From: Mactromeris polynyma
Taxonomy: Eukaryota > Mollusca > Bivalvia > Venerida > Mactridae
DNA: 64,000 nucleotides
Assembly: GCA_032209605.1 (NCBI GenBank)
Contig: JASFXZ010000001.1
Location: 4,712,001-4,776,000, forward strand
Direction of reading: 5' to 3'
Shown: piece by piece, positions 60,101-64,000 of the stretch
Position numbering within the stretch: position 1 is the stretch's first letter
Layout of the letters: every line of letters begins with the position of its first letter
The notes under the pieces: generated by a model
Seen by the model: only the letters and a program-made list of their open reading frames with translations
Told to the model about the DNA's origin: nothing
Databases searched by the model: none
Program-made: the position numbers and the translations under genes

Positions 60101-63100
60101 AATGTGAATTTATTTATGTTGAAGGTAATCCAGGGAAGGTCATTATGTATTAAAGCTTCCTTTGTGTCGATATTTAGGCAATTTTTATCGAGGGATGTAA
60201 GAGAAACTAGTCTACCTCTTCATTTATATGCGGATTAACTAGTTTCACTTTCCCCATTCATCGTAAATTCTCTTCAATGTCAAGGTAACTGCTTGCGAAC
60301 TTTTGTAGAGAATTGTTTTTCAACATTAGACTACGTTATTAACTTATTACGTAGATTTGGATCATGGTTATTTTGTAGAGTTCAAATTTTTGCACACTTA
60401 AAATTGTTTTAATTTATGTTCATAAGTTATATACATGTATAAGTTTGTTACCTTAATCAAAATGATGAGAACAGTGTGTCCTGTCTTAGTGTTTTATCGC
60501 CATGACGACATGTTACATCCTGATTGATTCCATACCTTTCTGTTTGATTGAGCATAGTTATTATTTTAGTATCATTTAATATTGGTAGATTTTACACCAG
60601 AGACAATCCTTGTTGTATGGAAGTTGTTACCTAAATCAAAATGATGAGAACAGTGTGTCCTGTCTTAGTGTTTTATCACCATGACGACATGTTACATCCT
60701 GATTGATTCCATACCTTTCTGTTTGATTGAGCATAGTTATTATTTTAGTATCATTTGATATTGGTAGATTTTACACCAGAGACAATCCTTGTTGTATGGA
60801 AGTTGTTACCTAAATCAAAATGATGAGAACAGTGTGTCCTGTCTTAGTGTTTTATCACCATGACGACATGTTACATCCTGATTGATTCCGTACCTTTCTG
60901 TTTGATTGAGCATAGTTATTATTTAGTATCATTTAATATTGATAGATTTTACACCAGAGACAATCCTTGTTGTATGGAAGTTGTTACCTAAATCAAAATG
61001 ATGAGAACAGTGTGTCCTGTCTTAGTGTTTTATCGCCATGACGACATGTTACATCCTGATTGATTCCGTACCTTTCTGTTTGATTGAGCATAGTTATTAT
61101 TTAGTATCATTTAATATTGATAGATTTTACACCAGAGACAATCCTTGTTGTATGGAAGTTGTTACCTAAATCAAAATGATGAGAACAGTGTGTCCTGTCT
61201 TAGTGTTTTATCGCCATGACGACATGTTACATCCTGATTGATTCCGTACCTTTCTGTTTGATTGAGCATTGTTATTATTTTAGTATCATTTAATATTGAT
61301 AGATTTTACACCAAAGACAATCCTTGTTGTATGGAAGTTTGTTACCTAAATCAAAATGATGAGAACAGTGTGTCCTGTCTTAGTGTTTTATCTCCATGAC
61401 GACACGTTACATCCTGATTGATTCCATACCTTTCTGTTTGACTGAGCATAGTTGTTATTTAGTATCATTTAATATTGATAGATTTTACACCAAAGACAAT
61501 CCTTGTTGTATGGAAGTTTGTTACCTAAATCAAAATGATGAGAACAGTGTGTCCTGTCTTAGTGTTTTATCACCATGACGACATGTTACATCCTGATTGA
61601 TTCCATACCTTTCTGTTTGATTGAGCATAGTTATTATTTTAGTATCATTTGATATTGGTAGATTTTACACCAGAGACAATCCTTGTTGTATGGAAGTTGT
61701 TACCTAAATCAAAATGATGAGAACAGTGTGTCCTGTCTTAGTGTTTTATCACCATGACGACATGTTACATCCTAATTGATTCCGTACCTTTCTGTTTGAT
61801 TGAGCATAGTTATTATTTAGTATCATTTAATATTGGTAGATTTTACACCAGAGACAATCCTTGTTGTATGGAAGTTGTTACCTAAATCAAAATGATGAGA
61901 ACAGTGTGTCCTGTCTTAGTGTTTTATCACCATGACGACATGTTACATCCTAATTGATTCCGTACCTTTCTGTTTGATTGAGCATAGTTATTATTTAGTA
62001 TCATTTAATATTGATAGATTTTACACCAGAGACAATCCTTGTTGTATGGAAGTTGTTACCTAAATCAAAATGATGAGAACAGTGTGTCCTGTCTTAGTGT
62101 TTTATCGCCATGACGACATGTTACATCCTGATTGATTCCGTACCTTTCTGTTTGATTGAGCATAGTTATTATTTAGTATCATTTAATATTGATAGATTTT
62201 ACACCAGAGACAATCCTTGTTGTATGGAAGTTGTTACCTAAATCAAAATGATGAGAACAGTGTGTCCTGTCTTAGTGTTTTATCGCCATGACGACATATT
62301 ACATCCTGATTGATTCCGTACCTTTCTGTTTGATTGAGCATTGTTATTATTTTAGTATCATTTAATATTGATAGATTTTACACCAAAGACAATCCTTGTT
62401 GTATGGAAGTTTGTTACCTAAATCAAAATGATGAGAACAGTGTGTCCTGTCTTAGTGTTTTATCTCCATGACGACACGTTACATCCTGATTGATTCCATA
62501 CCTTTCTGTTTGACTGAGCATAGTTGTTATTTAGTATCATTTAATATTGATAGATTTTACACCAAAGACAATCCTTGTTGTATGGAAGTTTGTTACCTAA
62601 ATCAAAATGATGAGAACAGTGTGTCCTGTCTTAGTGTTTTATCGCCATGATGACATGTTACATCCTGATTGATTCCGTGTCTTTCTGTTTGATTTGAGCA
62701 TAGTTATTATTTTAGTATCATTTGATATTGGTAGATGAGGGGCTCAATTTCGAGGGTCATTTTGAAAAAAAATTACCAGATTTTACCATTTTATAGCCAA
62801 ATTACCTATAATTTAGAGTAATTTACCGACGGTCCAAATGTGGCTTTAAATGGAACCCTTCAGAAAGTAATTCTTTTGTATTAAATGGGGCTTTAAGTCT
62901 CATGAACGGCCAGGGTCATGTAGTGACTTTCCGGCTATTAAGGCTACTCAGTGTCGGGGATTGGATTCAAACCTGCTGAAGTGGGGGTTTTAAGGTAGAT
63001 ATTCTTGATTTTTGTCATAATATTTATACATGTAGTGATAAATATGAGATAATCAGTGGTGAGGCCCTCATACAGATGTAGTCTACAACACTGCATTGTC

Positions 63101-64000
63101 TATTTCTTACATCTTTCACAAAGACACCAAGTCCAATAGGGATGTTTTCTACCCTGACCTACAGGCTGAGTTAGCGCTAGTATAGGACATACCTGTATTG
63201 GACTAGTGTTTGCAGTTACAGGAAACTTCAAGAAAAGTTATAATGCAAGGTTTTAAAGTATGACTGTAAGAAGGCATTTAAATGACTTAAATTTTCTTGA
63301 AAAACTATTTTTTAGCATATTTTGATAAACAAAATCAGACTGTCTACACCCTTTTAAATAGTAACCAATTAGAATGATGATAAAAGTGTGTCCTGTCCAA
63401 GTGAAACTTTCACCATGACGACACTAACATTCTGACTGATTTGGTTATTGTATAGTTGGTTATTATGCCTAGGCCAATTTTTTAGACTCGATCCCAGCAA
63501 AATTTAGGTGGGTTGGTGGGTAAAGATTTCGCAGCCCCCTAAAAATCTCTTTTTTAGAAGGGTGCCAGTTACAGGATTGGATAGGATTATGTCAAACAAA
63601 TAATATTTTAAGGATGGCCTTATTTTACAAACAACACCATACTATGTTTTGACCTTTTATGATTAGGCAGGCAGATTGAATCATTGTCCGTTCAATAATC
63701 GTATGATGTGTTCTTTTAACTTAACCTATTTGCACTGTGTTTTACTCTAAAATCTTGTTCCAAGTTTGAAAATTCCAGCTCAAGCTAACTTCAGAGTTGT
63801 GTCCCTTGGGTTACACGTAGTCCAAATAATTAAACCTTACAGCGTCCTCTCTGTAAATAGACTCATTTTTCTTGTGGATATTTAGCTGGTGTAGGTGAAA
63901 AATCAAAGAATATTGCTTTGAAATAATCCACTTTTATGCTTGCAGCTGGTCAGCAACGCCATTCAGTTCCTGGCATCTGTAGCGGAGAGACCGTCATACA
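48095..64000 (+). CDS. CSE1L: CSE1L / exportin-2 (CAS), 5' third, nine exons, cut by window edge
   Basis: Exportin-2 carries importin-alpha back from nucleus to cytoplasm with RanGTP. The joined exons (48095-48179, 56380-56525, 56723-56824, 57416-57561, 58069-58159, 58451-58558, 59203-59296, 59816-59983, 63946-64000) read MEITEENLQTLSTF, EKFLESVEGNQNYPLLLL, ITFKNYVKRNWRI, SPEQIQKQLSDAISIIGRED, VINGVLRTAHS, ICDN.ALYAQKYDEEF and TGQEVKYDL. These are the hallmarks of the importin-beta N-terminal domain and the start of the Cse1 domain, about 330 of the roughly 970 residues usual for the family. All junctions use GT-AG and the phases agree. Exon 7 has one extra T, so the frame breaks there. The 8.2 kb intron 1 contains a TRIM-like gene, and intron 8 a satellite array. 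Family assignment is very secure. Confidence 0.95.
49468..49668 (+). repeat. Dispersed repeat family K, copy 2 (CSE1L intron 1)
   Basis: Left GGTTCCACTAGGGGCTGAAT and right GTCAAATGGAACCC form inverted ends. The interior ATTTTACAAGATTTTA and GGGTCAAAATGTGGC is shared with 34701-34868 and 62735-62862. Confidence 0.6.
50340..50430 (+). promoter_or_regulatory. Possible TRIM-like gene start region with paired YY1-like words
   Basis: TCAATCAAGATGG occurs twice, at about 50337 and 50411, about 74 bases apart. The second, AAGATGGCTGC, overlaps the chosen start codon. A YY1-type motif around the initiator ATG is common in short-5'UTR animal genes. No TATA box was seen. This rests on motif similarity only. 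Confidence 0.3.
50419..50783 (+). CDS. TRIM-like gene, coding exon 1
   Basis: Residues 1-121 plus two bases: the first B-box-like site and most of B-box 2, ending ITLEH-R. Donor CACAG/GTATGAA. Confidence 0.85.
50419..54646 (+). CDS. TRIM-like B-box/coiled-coil/NHL-type protein, nested in CSE1L intron 1
   Basis: Exons 50419-50783 and 53104-54646 give about 635 residues. Residues 42-66 hold a first B-box-like zinc site (C42, C45, C50, C53, H57, H66). Residues 93-128 hold a typical B-box 2 (C93, H96, C105, D108, C113, C116, H121, C124, H128) whose codons straddle the intron. A coiled coil follows (about 135-265), then a Ser/Thr/Gln-rich linker (about 305-365) with two imperfect SHQPxQTxSTT repeats. 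The last 260 residues form a beta-propeller of NHL type (NGDILLADYNNKKLKLVD, VSDDEKMIHVADRENGVI, DADGNVIVCGVWSDNVIQLA). There is no RING finger, so ligase activity is doubtful. The ATG at 50419 has a good context and a YY1-like AAGATGGCTGC; an in-frame extension to 50302 exists. Phase 2 splice, AG/GTATGA to TTTTCAG/G. Such proteins are numerous in bivalves; a link to innate defence is family knowledge, not shown here. Confidence 0.88.
51133..51208 (+). repeat. Dispersed repeat family F, short relative
   Basis: CCTTGCTCTTATTTCACCAA and CCCAATTAAAAAGGCACCGG resemble the right part of 47636-47812. Located in the TRIM-like gene intron. Confidence 0.45.
51510..51880. repeat. Tandem units of about 140-146 bp in the TRIM-like gene intron (left part)
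   Basis: AAAGCTCGCTTG, CAAGGTCA, AGAAAATCAGTT and ACTTGAGTTTC recur at about 51552, 51698 and 51837. A third unit is interrupted by the LINE fragment and resumes at 52431-52560. Confidence 0.6.
51881..52430 (-). mobile_element. 5'-truncated non-LTR retrotransposon (CR1/L2-like)
   Basis: On the minus strand a frame of about 150 codons reads RLDYANVLLCG, KLQRIQNTAARLITLTKKRE, HITPILHSLHWLPVPYR, RSLRSDSAKLL and WNNLPVEIK. This is the C-terminal tail of a LINE reverse transcriptase. It is followed by an untranslated end with GGCGCTATATAAATA and a (TTA)n tail (51881-51900). The catalytic domain and everything 5' of it are missing, as in typical truncated insertions. No stop codon interrupts the remaining frame, so the insertion is fairly young. 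It sits inside a tandem repeat unit in the TRIM-like gene intron. Confidence 0.88.
52431..52690. repeat. Tandem units in the TRIM-like gene intron (right part)
   Basis: GTCACCGTTACTAAAAG and AACTTGAGTGTCATTTATGG continue the repeat broken by the LINE fragment. The two ORFs on the minus strand here have no domain. Confidence 0.5.
53104..54646 (+). CDS. TRIM-like gene, coding exon 2
   Basis: Begins by completing Arg122, then SCDDIHYIPEY closes B-box 2. It continues through the coiled coil, linker and propeller to TAA at 54644-54646. Confidence 0.9.
54886..54962 (-). mobile_element. Pogo/Tigger-like MITE (family E), remnant in TRIM-like gene 3' region
   Basis: Read on the minus strand: CAGTCGGGCATCCTTTATTC, GACAACCTTCTATC, and a final CAGGTCCCAGT. 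Only about 77 bases remain. It lies in the presumed 3' untranslated region. Confidence 0.6.
55346..55351 (+). terminator. Candidate polyadenylation signal for the TRIM-like gene
   Basis: AATAAATAAA about 700 bases after the stop codon, followed by ATTATTGTTATGTTC. It is the clearest AATAAA downstream of the stop, but AATAAA also occurs nearer (near 54938, inside a MITE remnant). Confidence 0.35.
55605..56035. repeat. Inverted-ended segment in CSE1L intron 1
   Basis: TTCCCCCAATAAACGCCCCT at 55613 faces GGGGGCGTTTATTGTGGGAG near 55954, GGGGCGTTTATC near 55971 and GGGGGAATAAG near 56023. The inverted words suggest a mobile element about 420 bases long. Confidence 0.4.
56054..56220. mobile_element. 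MITE family L (ACAGGCATGAGAAT ends), complete copy
   Basis: Terminal inverted repeat ACAGGCATGAGAAT at the left and ATTCTCATGCCTGT at the right, flanked by TA on both sides. The interior is GC-richer (TTAGATGCTTAAAAGCCAG). A 5'-truncated copy lies two introns on, at 57607. Confidence 0.75.
56380..56525 (+). CDS. CSE1L: CSE1L coding exon 2
   Basis: Enters at phase 1 after ATTTTTCAG and encodes AEKFLESVEGNQNYPLLLL through KNYVKRNWRI, the conserved core of the importin-beta N-terminal domain. Donor GTAAGT. Confidence 0.95.
56655..56692 (+). mobile_element. MITE family G, end fragment
   Basis: TACAGTAAAACCTCACTTAA plus GACCACCTCAC matches the left end of the family G copies. Nothing else of the element follows. 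Confidence 0.5.
56723..56824 (+). CDS. CSE1L: CSE1L coding exon 3
   Basis: 34 codons, IDDEPNKV through SPEQIQKQ, phase 0 at both ends. The donor GTTTTTAT is weak apart from the GT, but the protein match fixes it. Confidence 0.93.
57416..57561 (+). CDS. CSE1L: CSE1L coding exon 4
   Basis: LSDAISIIGREDFPAKWPNL through VINGVLRTAHSIFKR; leaves at phase 2 (AAAAG/GTACTG). Confidence 0.95.
57607..57728 (+). mobile_element. MITE family L, truncated copy
   Basis: Shares TTAGATGCTTAAAAGCCAG and ATTCTCATGCCTGT with 56054-56220. The left terminus is missing; the copy follows exon 4 of CSE1L closely. Confidence 0.7.
57785..57981 (-). mobile_element. SINE family S, nearly complete copy in CSE1L intron 4
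   Basis: On the minus strand: GGCTAGCTCAGTTGGTAGAG (A box), GGGTCTGATTCCTGG (decayed B box), GAGAAGTTGTCAGTTGCTTG, GGAAAACTGGTTAGGTCAAC. It matches 31629-31862 along its length. Confidence 0.75.
58069..58159 (+). CDS. CSE1L: CSE1L coding exon 5
   Basis: Completes Arg, then YRHEFKSQELWTEIKFVLEN through FTQLFT; acceptor TGTTTCAG, donor GTAAGT. Confidence 0.93.
58318..58416 (+). mobile_element. Pogo/Tigger-like MITE (family E), right half
   Basis: GGGCTATTCTAAACCATGTA, TTATTCGAAATAAAATTTCG and the terminal AAGGTCCGACTGTATA match the right half of 14652-14830. It lies between CSE1L exons 5 and 6. Confidence 0.65.
58451..58558 (+). CDS. CSE1L: CSE1L coding exon 6
   Basis: 36 codons, STMELAKTHANDPNALKVIF through KIFYSLNFQ; acceptor TATATTTCAG, donor GTAAAA. 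Confidence 0.94.
58770..58960 (-). repeat. Possible inverted relative of the 30900-31390 repeat
   Basis: GGATGGATGGATTCAATTCA and TAACTCTTG, read on the minus strand, resemble the CATCCATCC and TTATTGATC stretches of 30900-31390. The similarity is partial. Confidence 0.35.
59203..59296 (+). CDS. CSE1L: CSE1L coding exon 7, with a one-base frame break
   Basis: From the acceptor TTGTAG the frame reads DLPEHF and then TGA. From base 59222 the expected EDNMAIWMTNF...NKLLKTD resumes in another frame. The run TTTT (59218-59221) has one T too many for the family sequence DLPE-F-FEDN. An AG at 59211-59212 would give an in-frame exon (NTFEDN...) lacking the start of this conserved motif. A base-call or assembly error is the simplest explanation. 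Confidence 0.88.
59816..59983 (+). CDS. CSE1L: CSE1L coding exon 8
   Basis: 56 codons, DEEEAGLLEQVKSQICDN through TGQEVKYDL, phase 0 both sides; donor GTGTGT. Confidence 0.95.
60444..62735 (+). repeat. 179-bp satellite array with six-unit higher-order period
   Basis: About 13 units of 178-180 bases, each with AAATCAAAATGATGAGAACA, GTGTGTCCTGTCTTAGTG, CATGACGACATGTTACATCC and CACCAGAGACAATCCTTG. Variants recur with a period of 1072 bases: the unit with CTCCATGACGACACG at 61391 returns at 62463, with the same neighbours. It lies in CSE1L intron 8 and contains no gene. Confidence 0.95.
62735..62862 (+). repeat. Dispersed repeat family K, copy 3
   Basis: GAGGGGCTCAATTTCGAGGG, TTACCTATAATTTAGAGTAA and TTTAAATGGAACCC match the copy at 49468. 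It abuts the satellite directly. Confidence 0.55.
63085..63355 (+). repeat. Dispersed repeat family B, copy 2
   Basis: ACAACACTGCATTGTC, GAGTTAGCGCTAGTATAGGA and GTTACAGGAAAC match 6276-6545 along about 260 bases. Confidence 0.6.
63356..63445 (+). repeat. Single diverged satellite unit outside the array
   Basis: ATGATGATAAAAGTGTGTCC, CACCATGACGACACTAAC and CTGACTGATT correspond to the core of the 179-bp unit, about 620 bases beyond the array end. It follows directly on the family B copy. Confidence 0.6.
63946..64000 (+). CDS. CSE1L: CSE1L coding exon 9, cut by window end
   Basis: After TTATGCTTGCAG the frame reads LVSNAIQFLASVAERPSY to the last base. It continues beyond the window. Confidence 0.93.
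   Translation, partial: MVSNAIQFLASVAERPSY

Noticed and set aside
59834..60102. Minus-strand ORFs opposite CSE1L exon 8
   Set aside because: Antisense shadows of a well-supported coding exon.
61396..62650. Two identical 60-codon ORFs (61396-61578 and 62468-62650)
   Set aside because: They are equivalent positions in the 179-bp satellite, one higher-order period apart.

Overview
This window is eukaryotic, intron-rich, AT-rich and very repeat-dense. It most likely comes from a bivalve mollusc. That is an inference from a B-box/NHL-type TRIM gene of the sort expanded in bivalves, a diverged BTB-BACK-PHR gene, tRNA-derived SINEs, a CR1/L2-like LINE with a GCGCTATATAAATA-(TTA)n tail, and dispersed repeats I associate with bivalve genomes. 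No bacterial or viral gene organisation is visible.

Three protein-coding genes can be supported, all in the right-hand 40%. (1) A BTB-BACK-PHR-like gene on the minus strand has two coding exons (40385-40099 and 39310-38272). (2) The 5' part of CSE1L (exportin-2, CAS) on the plus strand has coding exons from 48095 to the right edge. Nine exons cover about the first third of the protein, and the gene continues beyond the window. (3) A complete two-exon TRIM-like gene (50419-54646) lies in the same orientation inside the 8.2 kb first coding intron of CSE1L. CSE1L exon 7 carries an extra T that breaks the expected frame.

The left 37 kb has no gene I can defend. It is a mosaic of short non-autonomous elements and tandem arrays. 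These include palindromic elements carrying TGACGTCA sites (1.2 and 3.9 kb), pogo/Tigger-like MITE families with CAGT...ACTG ends, hAT-like fragments, SINEs and several anonymous dispersed families. Unrelated minisatellites have unit lengths of about 14, 25, 27, 41, 46, 47, 50, 52, 55 and 75 bp, and there are two long triplet arrays. A 179-bp satellite with a six-unit higher-order period fills CSE1L intron 8 (60.4-62.7 kb).

The most unusual observations are: a minisatellite that appears to have expanded from the terminus of a mobile element; ten perfect TGACGTCA palindromes, nine of them inside repeats; a chimeric element sharing ends between two repeat families; a pair of related elements, one with a 0.7 kb insertion; and the TRIM gene nested in CSE1L. 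I found no CRISPR array, operon-like system or clearly novel multigene pathway. Repeat boundaries are read by eye and are approximate.
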